DNA of 64,000 bases from Gnetum montanum (Eukaryota > Streptophyta > Gnetopsida > Gnetales > Gnetaceae): NCBI GenBank assembly GCA_015680685.1, contig MNCI01006623.1:163573-227572 (forward strand), written 5' to 3'. Position numbers and translations under genes: made by a program. The notes beneath the pieces are model-generated. The model was not told the DNA's origin. It saw only the letters and a list, made by a program, of their open reading frames with translations, and ran no database searches. Shown here piece after piece: positions 35,501 through 45,099 of the stretch. Within the stretch, counting starts at the first letter, position 1, and each line of letters opens with the position of its first letter.

Positions 35501-36091
35501 AGCCCAATTTGTTCTATGACATTGGCACACACATTCTTGGTAGAGGAGAACTCTTGCAAAGTTGTTTGGGCTAACACTAATGTATCTATGTTACCATGAA
35601 GACCATCCTTGTTAATCAAAAACTTGGTAACATGCAAAGCACGATAAGAATTTTTGACCATGCAAGAAAAATAATACAAAATTCTTGAAATATCTTTATA
35701 GGACTCACCCACCGGCACAATAAACGATCCCAAGTGCGTTCTAGAAGCAAGTGCCCATGTGATGGGCAACAAACAACGTGTTGTATTTGTGGTAGCATTT
35801 GAATTCAAGCATGTCCCAAATCCAACTCAAGCATCTTAGGCCCCTGAGGTGCTGACTTGAGCCTTCTATCCCTTCACCTTCAATCAACCCATCAGCCATG
35901 AACTTCAAGATGCTCTAGTTTTCCCTAGGCAACAACGTTTCAATGAGCACAGCAACTGTTTCGCTCAACAAGTGTGACCACACTATCACACTAAAGTGGT
36001 GAAGGAGGAACTCTAAGAACTCCCAAGGGCCCTCATGGAAACAAACTACCTAATGCCCCACCTATGCATGGGGAGGAGGGACATTGGCCAT
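32581..36091 (-). pseudogene. Opposite-strand seven-exon gene carried by element B (product unknown)
   Basis: Counterpart of the gene at 17,760-21,367. Inferred exons: 36,091-35,709, 35,622-35,349, 35,265-34,264, 34,142-33,864, 33,779-33,639, 33,547-32,730, 32,643-32,581. Exon sizes are 383, 274, 1,002, 279, 141, 818 and 63, against 382, 275, 1,061, 322, 144, 808 and 62 in A. All six introns have GT donors and AG acceptors (for example GTAAGT...TTTAG, GTAGGA...TGCAG). Most introns fall after the first base of a codon, the first after the second base. B has lost one base at the start of exon 2. Exon 3 is longest and well conserved (F-F-K-Y-G-E-V-D-E, W-A-K-Y-L-S-E-G-L, F-F-I-A-C-L). No secretion signal or known catalytic motif is clear. 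The long frame at 35,311-35,808 reads through intron 1 by chance. Stops: several TAG. Function unknown. Confidence 0.78.
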
Positions 36092-36099
36092 AGGTTCAC

Positions 36100-37545
36100 T
36101 CAGGCAACATAGGATGCTTACCACTTCTAGCACAATCAAGACAGGTCTCAACATGACCCGACATGACAAAGCACCAAACATTACCACTGTGTTCAAGTGA
36201 TGATTACTGATGTAGCGTAGCATGACCCTTCACTTACAAACTTTCCCTTAGACATGAAATGGTAAGTCCCTGGCACAATAAAATAGAATCGAGCATTGTA
36301 TGCAATGTAGCAAGGTGTTACACATAGCGTAGCGTGGAAGGAACACCCTGCATAGCGTCGTGGCTATGTAGCGTGGCAGACATGTCCTATACAGTGTAGT
36401 GTAGTAACCATAATTTACACAATAGTGATGGTTACATTACACACACTGTAGCAACACAACCACACCCCATGCAGCTTAGCAAAGTGGCAAGTATGATAGA
36501 TGCAACAATGTAACAAGTGTAACAATATAATAAGTACAACAACCACAACATGTAACAAGCATGGAAATTTAACAAGCATAACATTGCAATAAGCATTGTA
36601 GCATAGCAAATTTAGCATCGTATCAGCATAGAAAATTTAGTAGCATAGCACCATAGCAAATCTAATAGCATAGCAACGTTGCGAGTCTAACAGCATAGTA
36701 GTGTGGCCTAAGAAAAATACTCATAGCATTCTTGTTGCCCCGGCCTTCCCCCACTACGTGAAAGGAAGCAAACTAAAATGCAAACCAAAAGAAAAAATCC
36801 CACTACATATGCTATGCTACGCTAGACACACACTACGCTGCCTAAGAAAACTAGCAAGCCAAAACCTCCTCCATGGGTGCCATGCTACACTGAGCAAGCA
36901 TTACACTACCAAGAATCACCCAAACCCACCCTGCAATGTCGCATTAGCCATCAACAATGGTGGTTGGGACAATGCCATGTGCCAGCTGTAGCATAGGAAC
37001 TACCATGTTTGTGGTGGCCAAGGTAATAACAACAGTTATAGGGCAGTAATATTGACAACTGTAACAACCAAGATGTGGTGATCACAGCGACAATCCCACT
37101 CGACACATTACACAAACCAAACGAGGGTAGCGTAACACTTACTGGGTCGATGGACTCTCTGGCCTTTCCTCAACATGTGCCTTGGGGAGGCGTCGTAGGG
37201 TGCACTCCACTTTGCCCATGTTGGCAAGCCCTTGACACCTATGTTCACTTTTGCATGCCATTTCCTTGCTCACAAATCGGCTATATCAACTATTATGCTA
37301 CACCTCTTACACTCTCTCTCAACCAACTATGCTAACCTCTAGGTGTTGGCGCTAACAATGACAATGATAAGTTTACCAGGGGGTAATCTCCTATTTATAG
37401 CCAATGCAGTAAAAACAACTATCACTCTCATGTCTCGAATAACGTAGAACACCCCTGCAATGTAGCACTACTGTAGCATAGCATGTCTCTGCTGTAGCGT
37501 AGCAGTCGGCTGCAATGCAACAAGCGGGTCCACTAAAATTTTCAC
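36100..37545. other. Upstream region of the opposite-strand gene, element B
   Basis: No gene recognised. Degenerate TAGCGTAGCA and GTAACAAGCATA-type short repeats cover about 36,195-36,720 and parts of 36,815-37,525. The open frames at 36,701-37,335 show no domain and are not conserved in A. Confidence 0.4.
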
Positions 37546-37569
37546 TTCATTTTAATTTACAAATTTTTC

Positions 37570-37940
37570 ATGGTTATAGTCTACCAAGACCTTAAACTAG
37601 TAATTTTAACTAACATTGTAGCCCAATTATGGTCTTCCATGATCTTAAATTGGCAATTTTAGCATTCATTTTACATTTTAGACCTAGTGATGGTCCGCTA
37701 CGACCTTAAACTGGCAACTTTAACTCACAATGTTATATGGTTACGGTCCACTAAGACCTTAAACTAACAACTTCAATTTAAAAATTTTGCATAGTAGCAG
37801 TCTAGTATGACCTTAAACTGACAACCTCAACTTCAACCTACATTATTACATTGTTACGGTCTGCTACGACCTTAAATTGGCAATATTAAAATATAATTTT
37901 GCATTGTTGCAGTCTGCTAAGACCTTAAACTAGCAATTAT
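37570..37940 (+). repeat. Hairpin-unit array between the opposite-strand gene and RT, element B
   Basis: Seven units about 50-75 bp apart, each with a stem-loop then CTTAAACT. Stems are GGTC/GACC in three units and GGTC/GATC (one G-T pair) in another. Three read AGTC/GACC; two of these follow a C, where a paired neighbour reads CGGTC, so CpG decay explains the mismatch. Confidence 0.75.
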
Positions 37941-38004
37941 GTTGCATTGCATGATTATGTTGTCTACCTTTTATTGCATGTTACCCTATTAAACAAGTAC
38001 CATA

Positions 38005-38028
38005 TTTGCTTTTTTGATGATTTTGCAG
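38005..38028 (+). other. Sense-strand splice-acceptor-like site before RT, element B
   Basis: TTTGCTTTTTTGATGATTTTGCAG ends at 38,028 (shown here in full 24 as position span; the core is TTGATGATTTTGCAG). GAGTGCTTC and the RT leader M-A-I-Q-G follow. It has a branch-like TGATGAT, a T-rich tract and CAG. It matches A and C in place. Confidence 0.6.
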
Positions 38029-39290
38029 GAGTGCTTCAAAAATGGCTATACAGGGTGATCTCCACATGCACCTTGTCCCTACAGGACCTCATGGTAGGCT
38101 TACAAGACACTTAAGCTTAGAATCAATAAACTTGAAATCACCCACTCATGATACCATAGCGTCCTTAGAGACATCTCTAGACTAGCGAGAACATCTAGTC
38201 CATGCCTTAGACCTAGAGGCCATGGATGTGACTGAGGACCCTCTTATTAAAACCCCTGTATCTACAACTAGAGGTGAGGCAAAAACATTGAAAGTTAGCT
38301 CCCTAGTAGAGCCACAAGTGCAAAAAAACATCTCAAAAGTTCTTAATGATAATTTTAAAGTGTTTGCATGGTCATACGAAGACATGTCGGGCCTAGACCC
38401 GTGACTCATACAACACAACATTATCTTAGACCCATGTGTTAAAGTAGTTAAATAGAAACCCTGGAAAGTTAAACCAAAGATCGCCTTGGCTACACATGAT
38501 GAAATCACCAGGCTATATCAAGGCAGTTTCATTCGAGCCGTCGACTACTCAAATTGGATCTCAAACATTGTAGTCTTACCTAAGAAAATCGAGAGTATAT
38601 GAATTTGTATAGACTTTCAAGATTTAAATAGAGTGACAATTAAGGATAACTTCCCGCTGCCTAGTATCAATCAACTTATTGATACTACATCTGGTCATGC
38701 CTTGCTATCCCTCATGGATGGGTTTTTAGGCTATAATCATATTTGCATCAACCCAAAGCACTAGTTGGAAACTACCTTTATAGGGGATTTTTTGCTACAC
38801 AATTATGCCCTTTGGGCTAAAAAAAATTGGAGCAACGTATCAACAAGCAATGACATACATCTTCAATGATTACCTCTTCGAAAGGCTAAACAAATATGTT
38901 GATGACATAGCAGTTAAGTCTAAGGAAGCTACTGATCATCCCAACAATCTAAATGTAGTTCTCTAATGTTTTCATAGGCATGACCTACACTTCAACCCTA
39001 GGAAATGTATTTTCGGGGTTAAAATCGAACACATGCTAGGCTTTGTAGTGTTGAAAATAGGGATATGATTGGACCCAATAAAGTAAGGGCAATTGTCAAC
39101 TTAGAACCACCTACAAACCTTAAATAGTTGCATAGGTTGCAAGGTAGAGTATAGTTTATCAGAAGGTTTATCGCAAGGTTGACAAACAAACTACACCTCA
39201 TGCAACACCTACTCAAGAAGGGGGTCAACTTCGAGTGGACAAATCAATCTCAATAAGCCTTTGATAACCTAAAGAAAGAGCTTTTGCACC
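38029..39290 (+). pseudogene. Reverse transcriptase pseudogene, element B
   Basis: Starts with the leader shared with A (T-G-P-H-G-R, A-S-L-E-T-S-L). Then V-F-A-W-S-Y-E-D-M-(S/P)-G-L-D-P (38,360-38,400), S-N-I-V-V-L-P-K-K, C-I-D-F-x-D-L-N, D-N-F-P-L-P and S-L-M-D-G-F. A frameshift near 38,795-38,815 falls before P-F-G-L. The catalytic Y-V-D-D is at 38,895-38,906. The end is out of frame near 39,060-39,230. At least eight in-frame stops. Confidence 0.85.
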
Positions 39291-40370
39291 GTCCCACTGT
39301 TTACCCTCCATAGAGGGATAAGCCTTTCTACATCTACCTTGCCACCTCAGACACGTCCATTTCCACACTACTATGCCAGAAGAGAGATGACAGGTCTGAA
39401 ATCCTAGTCTATTACTTAAGTCATTCATTTATAGCACACGAAGTGAAGTACAATGAGGTAGATAAAAATTTTCTTTCCCTAGTATTCACACTTAAAAGGT
39501 GAAGGCATTACTTGTTTCATTGTAAAGTTAACATCATATGCAAAAGCAACATACTTCGAGCTATCACAACTAAATTATACGAGAGAAGTAGGATAGCCCG
39601 ATGGAAAGCTATAATGGTGGAATTCGATCTACACTATGTGGCACAATCATAAACAGAGGGTCAAGTAGTAGCCACATAGCTTACAACTTCACCCATTGAT
39701 GATCAATTAATAATAGAACCTGAGTTCCTAGATGAACATATCAATAGCATAAGTCCTATACCATCAAATTTCAAATCTAGTTTACATTTTGATGGTGCTA
39801 CAACTACATGAGGTGGTAGCACTGCTACTGTTCTTACATTTCCCTCTAGGGAAATTTGACCCTTCGCATATTGTTTTACATTCCTTTGCATGAACAACAT
39901 AGTTGAGTATGAAGAAATCCTTAGGAGTCTTCTAGTAGCTCAAGAGCTGAGGATCCAACATTTGGCAATCTAAGGAAACTCCCAACTAGTTATCAACTAG
40001 ATCTCCAAATTTTATTCTTGCAAGGCTTCACATTTGCAACCTTATTGAAACTTAGCCAAGAGTCAACTAAAGCAGTTTACAACGTTAGACATCCAACACA
40101 TGCCTCGCAATGAAAACACTATAGCTGATGCGCTAGCCACATTAGCATTAAATGTGCCATCACACATGTTTGCTACCTTGCCTGCTTCAATAATAGAATG
40201 CACCAATCCTATTACTCAAGAAGCACACATTGCATCTGTAAGTGCAACTGACACCCAAGAGTGGTACACCAACATTAAAGCTTACCTCCAACTTGGCGAA
40301 CCCCCACATAACTTGACATCTGTTCAAAAGGATGCAATATAGAAATGAGCCTGACAATATGTCCTAATAG
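39291..40370 (+). pseudogene. RNase H and second RNase H, element B
   Basis: The first RNase H (39,300-39,700) is recognisable by F-Y-I-Y-L-A and the usual W-K-A-I linker. The second, archaeal-type RNase H starts about 39,780 with L-H-F-D-G-A, retaining the Asp that A lost, followed by V-E-Y-E, G-N-S-Q-L-V (usual G-D-S-Q) and near 40,115 N-T-I-A-D-A-L-A (usual N-x-x-A-D-x-L-A). The open frame at 40,100-40,342 continues into the integrase linker. Confidence 0.8.
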
Positions 40371-41480
40371 GAGATAACACTCTATGTAAACGCTCTTATG
40401 ACAAAATATTGCTAGCTTGTGTTAATGGAGTAGAAGCACAAAAAATTGTTGACGAAGTCCATGAGGGACTATGTTGAGGGCACATAGCTCCTAGGGCTAT
40501 GGCAGCAAAAATTAGATGCTTAGGATACTACTGGCCTTGCATAGAATGAGATTTTCTTGCCAAAGTTAGGACATGCAATGTATGTCAATGCCATGAAAAC
40601 CTCATACATGTGTTTCCTACTGAATTACATCCTACATAGATCACGTGGCCTTTCCAACGTTGGGGACTAGATATCATAGGACCCATTACACCTAAGTCTT
40701 CCGCAAGGCATAGTTTCATTATCACCATAACTGAATATTTTACAAAGTGGATAGAAGTTATCCCCCCTAGGAAGACTACATCTCAATAAGTTTGCCACTT
40801 TATTCAAGACAACATAGTAACACAGCTTTGCCTTCCCATGACTATTGTTACTGATAACAAGCCATGATTTAGTAGTATAGAGACTAAAACATTTTGCAAA
40901 AACCTTGGCATCAAACACTCTTGTTCATCTTTGTACTACCCACAGGCCAACGGTCAAGCAGAGGCAACCAACAAGGTCATCATCAACCTTCTCAAAAATA
41001 TGCTCAATAGCAGCAAAAGGCAATGGCATGAGCAAATCTTCTACGTGTTGTGGGCTTATCGTATGACATGCAAAACCGCTACAAGTAAGACTCCATACAG
41101 TCTCGTTTATGGATCTGTAGTGTTACCTCTTGAATTTCATCCTCTCAAACGTTGTAGATGAGGCTCAAAAAAACGAGTCAAGGATCATTGATCTTGACTC
41201 TATAGAGGAGGAGCATGCCCAAACACTTGGTTTCATTGAATGGTACTAGGATAAACAATGACAAAAACACCATTGCAACTTACATGAATGACTGATTAAA
41301 AAAAGGGACTTAGTCCTCAAGGCCATTCATGAGCTAGTTAGTAAATTCTCAACCAATTGGAAAGGCCTATTCATAATCACAAAAGCTTATGAAAATGGGG
41401 CATTCAAATTGGCTGAGGTAGATGGCAATGAGTTCGCAAACCCTGTTAATCACTTGTACCTTAATCCATACTACATTTGA
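40371..41480 (+). pseudogene. Integrase pseudogene, element B
   Basis: Zinc domain near 40,455-40,600 (H-I-A-P-R-A-M, then C-N-V-C-Q-C-H). The catalytic triad is all present: W-G-L-D-I-I-G-P-I (40,660), V-T-D-N (40,850) and Q-A-N-G-Q-A-E-A-T-N-K (40,945-40,975). The C-terminal part has L-W-A-Y-R and P-Y-S-L-V-Y-G, a one-codon loss in the E-A-V motif with a frameshift near 41,150, and the tail ending P-Y-Y-I then TGA (41,478-41,480). At least seven stops. Confidence 0.85.
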
Positions 41481-41520
41481 TGCAAAGGATCACATCAAAT
41501 GCATAGCAAGATAAGCAGAA

Positions 41521-41826
41521 TGTCCGTTACGACGTAAAACTAGCACAGATAGTCTGCTATGACTATAAACTAGCACAGATAGTCTACTATGATTATAAAC
41601 TAGCACAACTCATCCTCTATGATGATAAACTGGCATACCACATCCTTGGGCTATGACATAAAACTGCAACCTATAGCATGATCCACTATGACCTTAAACT
41701 AGCCATCCACTATCCACTACAATGTTAAACTAGTACAGCGGTCTGCTAGGACCTTAAACTAGCACATCAAGGTCTGCTGAGACCTTAAACTAGCACACCT
41801 AATGGTCCACCAAGACCTTAAACTAG
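41521..41826 (+). repeat. Hairpin-unit array after integrase, element B
   Basis: Ten units of about 30 bp; the richest evidence for paired stem changes. Perfect or wobble pairs: TGTC/GACG (41,521-41,534), AGTC/GACT (41,551-41,564), AGTC/GATT, CATC/GATG (41,611-41,624), GGTC/GACC (41,740-41,753 and two more). Loops are six bases, mostly (T/C)(G/A)CTA(T/G). Each is followed by T(T/A)AAACT(A/G)GCA. Three units have a mismatch. Confidence 0.8.
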
Positions 41827-41904
41827 GTTTGTAGTGTAATGTCTCCCAACTCACACATGTGACATCATAAAGAAGCGAGCGTGCATAGTTTCAAACTTCC
41901 TAGA

Positions 41905-43295
41905 CAACATGGGGTGGGACATTGCAGTTCCAGAATGAAGTTCACCTTAAGCTTATATGACCTAATCATGACTTCCACTACACATTATGAGGTGCTACTC
42001 AAAATGTTAACCTCCATACCTATTAGTGAGGATATTCCTACTAATGAAAAAGCCATTCATGCAATGATGATTCCTTCCTCACTATGGGATGAAAAGTCAA
42101 CACCCTTTACACTTTGCAATAGTGAAATTAAGACTAATCCCTATAGTCACAAGGTTACCATGGCCCAACTCTTCATAACCATATGAATAAGATAATTTAA
42201 AATACATTGGATGCATGTTAATGATGGAGTTGCAACTAACGTCATCCCATGCATCATTGTTGAATGCTTGGGCCTAATAGAGAAAGTACAACCTATGATC
42301 ACTACAACTCTTAAGTCCTTCAATGGATCAAGAGTTTCCATCAAGGGGTCTATCTCCTTAGATTTTGTAGCAGGAGAATGATTCCCTACCACTGCAAACT
42401 TCTTGGTGGTTGAAGAGACACCAAGGTTCAACCTAATCCTCAGAAGACCTTGGTTGGCTAAATTACGAGTTGTCTCCTCACCCATCCACCAAGAAATTCA
42501 CCTTACTTACTAGGGAGGAAAGATCATCATTCATGGTGATAATGTTGAAACACCATAAATTTTAGGACTCTCATGATTTAGCAGTCCCAGAATTTGGGCA
42601 ACGATCCCTACAAGCATGATGTCATGATGGACCATGCAGATCAAGGAGCTATGACCATACTGCTTTTTTGTAAGCTGTGTCGGTCCACACTGCACATCAA
42701 TTGTACACCTTTCAGCCAAACAAAGATCAAATCCCCTAATCCTGGGGTGGTGCATTTTCTCACTCAATCTTGTTTCATTTCGATTTGCTAGCATCATATT
42801 TTACATTATTCTCTATCAGTTTATGTTTTTTTCTTGTTGCTAAAGTTATACATAACATCTTTAAAACAAACATTTACAAAAGGTTATTGTACACTGATTA
42901 AGTCCCTATCTAATCGACCAGACCGTTCAGGGCACCCTACTTCCATTTTTTTCCAGCACGGCCCTCGCATGGATCTTGGGTTAGGCTGTATGCCCGGTGA
43001 CCTCTTGGTGCTCTAGCCACTGATGTTTTTGATCACTACAAACATGACTTCCCTAGCCATCAACAATGTGGGCATAGAGTAGGGGTCCAAAGTGGAGCTT
43101 CAAGAAGAAGCTCCTAGCCATGAAGAGTAAGAACCAAAGATGACCAATGGTGACAATGTTAATGAATGTGATACACTATGGGATGAACTCCCTTTCAACA
43201 CAGTAAGTGAAGAGGATGGTGAATATAAGCTTATGCAGATTAGGCCTTACACACTCCCAAATATTACAAAGATTAGGAAGAGTCTACACAAGTGA
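41905..43295 (+). pseudogene. Protease pseudogene, element C, split by an LTR
   Basis: Left part 41,905-42,545, right part 43,041-43,295. The linker region (Y-D-L-I-M-T-S) matches A and B. The catalytic motif reads N-D-G-V-A-T-N-V-I-P (about 42,215-42,245): the first Asp is Asn, the Asp-Gly pair remains. Then F-N-L-I-L and S-S-P-I-H-Q-E-I-H-L. After the inserted LTR the gene resumes with A-I-N-N-V-G and E-L-P-F, ending at TGA (43,293-43,295). Confidence 0.8.
42546..43040 (+). mobile_element. Solo LTR H (495 bp) of the same family, inside protease of C
   Basis: Starts TGAAACACCATAAA and ends GATCACTACA, as the family LTRs do. Its last 160 bp match 27,610-27,768. It lacks the promoter part, so it is a short or internally deleted form. 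Flanks are AATGT and AACAT; both come from AACGT by one CpG decay step on either strand, consistent with a 5-bp target duplication. Confidence 0.75.
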
Positions 43296-43451
43296 AGTTT
43301 ACCCTAACCTTCTCATTAATTTATGACTAAATGTCATGATAGCCAAATAGCCAATTTTTTTCTTTTACAACTTATTATATCTTTTTTATGCACATAGCCT
43401 AATTCATGTAGCCATAAATTTATTTACATTATTTTTACTTATATTTTAAAC

Positions 43452-43795
43452 ATGATCCGCTATGACCTTAAACTAGCATTCCTGGCTTGCTAAGGCCTTA
43501 AACTAGGATGTTAATTTGCTATGACCTTAAATTGGCATTCTAGGCTTGCTAAGGTCTAAAATGGGCACTAAGACTCACTAAGGCATAAAACTAGCACTAG
43601 GGCCTGCTAAGGCCTACAACTAGCACTATGGCCCTCTAAGGCCTAAAACTAGCACAATAGTTCACTATGACCTTAAACTAACACTCTCGTCCACAAAGAC
43701 ATTAAACTGGCATATGGTCAACCATGGGCTTAAATTGGCAACATAGTTGCAATCACACAATATAACCTATGCTCGCAATGGCCTAAAACTAGGAA
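43452..43795 (+). repeat. GGCC-type hairpin array between protease and the opposite-strand gene, element C
   Basis: About ten units of 30-35 bp. Perfect GGCC/GGCC stems at 43,601-43,614 and the next unit; GGCT/GGCC and GGCT/GGTC pair with wobbles; three others are broken. Each is followed by T(T/A)AAACTAGCA. Confidence 0.7.
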
Positions 43796-44095
43796 AATTC
43801 CATTTTATTATTATATCTCTCTTTACTTAGCTTATTATCACATCGATTAGTCATGATCAAAAAACATCAAAATAGGCATTTTCAACATTTACAACATTTA
43901 CTACTATAAATATATATAGCCAAAATAAATCCAATATTTAAATTTAAAATTAAATGTTCATAACATACATAGCCATGGCCATACTATGTGGAAAAATTGT
44001 CAAAGAATAACCATCAAAAACATAGTTTTGGCTAATCATATCCATTAACATAAAAATAAGAATAAATGGCTAGCAAGCTAAACTAAAGGAGGCTA

Positions 44096-44460
44096 CTAAG
44101 TAGCATCCGAAGGAGGAGGTGATGGGTCATTCCCATCCTCACTATTGGGGCCACCTAAAATGCAACAACATATAGCCAGTTAGTAGCCAATAGCCAAAGT
44201 CATGATCCAAAACAAACACTAATACATAAAACATATCAAACCTAGAGAGATTCTAGTTCCATGAATTCCAAGGGTATATGTGGAATGTCATTCTCCATAA
44301 TGACCTTGGCTACATCTACGAACAAGTGGACCATAGCATCACACTAAAGTTCCTGAGGTAGGCAAGGAAGTCCCATGTTCTAGGATTGAACCACAATGAC
44401 AGCTTCCCAAGAGGTATGGCCTACAAATGGAGTATTGGTCTTAGGATGATCGATGTAGCA
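44096..44460 (-). pseudogene. 3' end of the opposite-strand gene in element C
   Basis: Last exon 44,096-44,154 (G-P-N-S-E-D-G-N-D-P then S-P-P-P-S-D-A-T, stop), intron 44,155-44,241 (GTTTGATATG...TTTTAG, 87 bp), and part of the previous exon to about 44,460 with I-P-x-x-P-L-E-F-M. This matches the last two exons of A and B in place, intron size and acidic ending. The rest of the gene is gone; tandem repeats follow. Confidence 0.6.
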
Positions 44461-44504
44461 CAAAATTCCTACCAACTCCACTATAATCAAGAAGACCTTG
44501 CACC

Positions 44505-45090
44505 AAACAAAGTAAAAACATTATGACCAATTAGAATTTCTTAACAAGTTTAGAGAACATCCTAGTTGGAGGTGAAATTAGCCTCTGTAAAAAGCTCTAA
44601 GGTGTCTATCTAATGATCTTAATGAATTTGACCAAAAAATACTATTACAACCTATCAAAACAAAAGCATTATGACCAATTAGAATTTCTTAACAAGTTTG
44701 GAAAACATCCTAATTGGAGGTGAAATTAGCCTCTATAAAAAGCTTTAAGGTGTTTATCTAATAAGCTTTAGGAATTCAACAAAAAAGCACTATTACAACA
44801 TTTCAAAGCAAAAGCATTATATCCTATTAGAGTTACTTAGCAAATTTAAATAGAACATCTAGTCGAAGGTGAAATTAGCTCTGTAAAAAGCTCTAAGGTG
44901 TTTTCTAAATTAACCTAAGTAATTTCATCATGACCTTACATAACCTTACATTATCATCAATTGGAATTTCTTTACAAATTTAGAGAGAACTCCCTAAGTT
45001 AGGGGTGAACTTAGCTTCTACAGAAAGCTCTTAGGTGTTTATCTAAATTAGCTTGAGAAATTCCATAAAAACATTGATACCATATTTTAT
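44505..45090. repeat. 147-bp tandem repeat, four copies
   Basis: Copies begin near 44,522, 44,670, 44,815 and 44,951, with shared blocks ACCAATTAGAATTTCTTA, GGAGGTGAAATTAGCC and AAAAAGCTCTAAGGTGT. They differ by several percent. It starts where the opposite-strand gene is lost in C. Confidence 0.75.
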
Positions 45091-45099
45091 AGGCTTCAT

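Larger units (their letters stand above)
26437..41890 (+). mobile_element. Element B: second copy of the same Tat/Ogre-like retrotransposon
   Basis: Plus strand. Order: 5' LTR (26,437-27,768), primer site, gag, protease, array, opposite-strand gene (36,091-32,581), array, RT, RNase H domains, integrase, array. The 3' LTR is missing: at about 41,830-41,900 the sequence passes directly into the gag-protease linker of element C. From protease stop to integrase stop B is 9.47 kb, against 9.51 kb in A, so no large insertion separates the two copies. Confidence 0.85.

Noticed and set aside
35710-36060. Exon 1 of the antisense gene resembles the F-L-E-F...V-x-V-W-S pattern of FCP1/NIF-type phosphatases
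   Set aside because: The DxDx(T/V) catalytic motif and the later W-D and D-D-S motifs are not seen, and the following exons do not fit. The likeness is too short to name a family.
16150-43795. The hairpin arrays look CRISPR-like at first sight (short repeat plus variable spacer)
   Set aside because: Units are degenerate, 30-75 bp apart, have no constant repeat, lie inside plant retroelements and have no cas genes.
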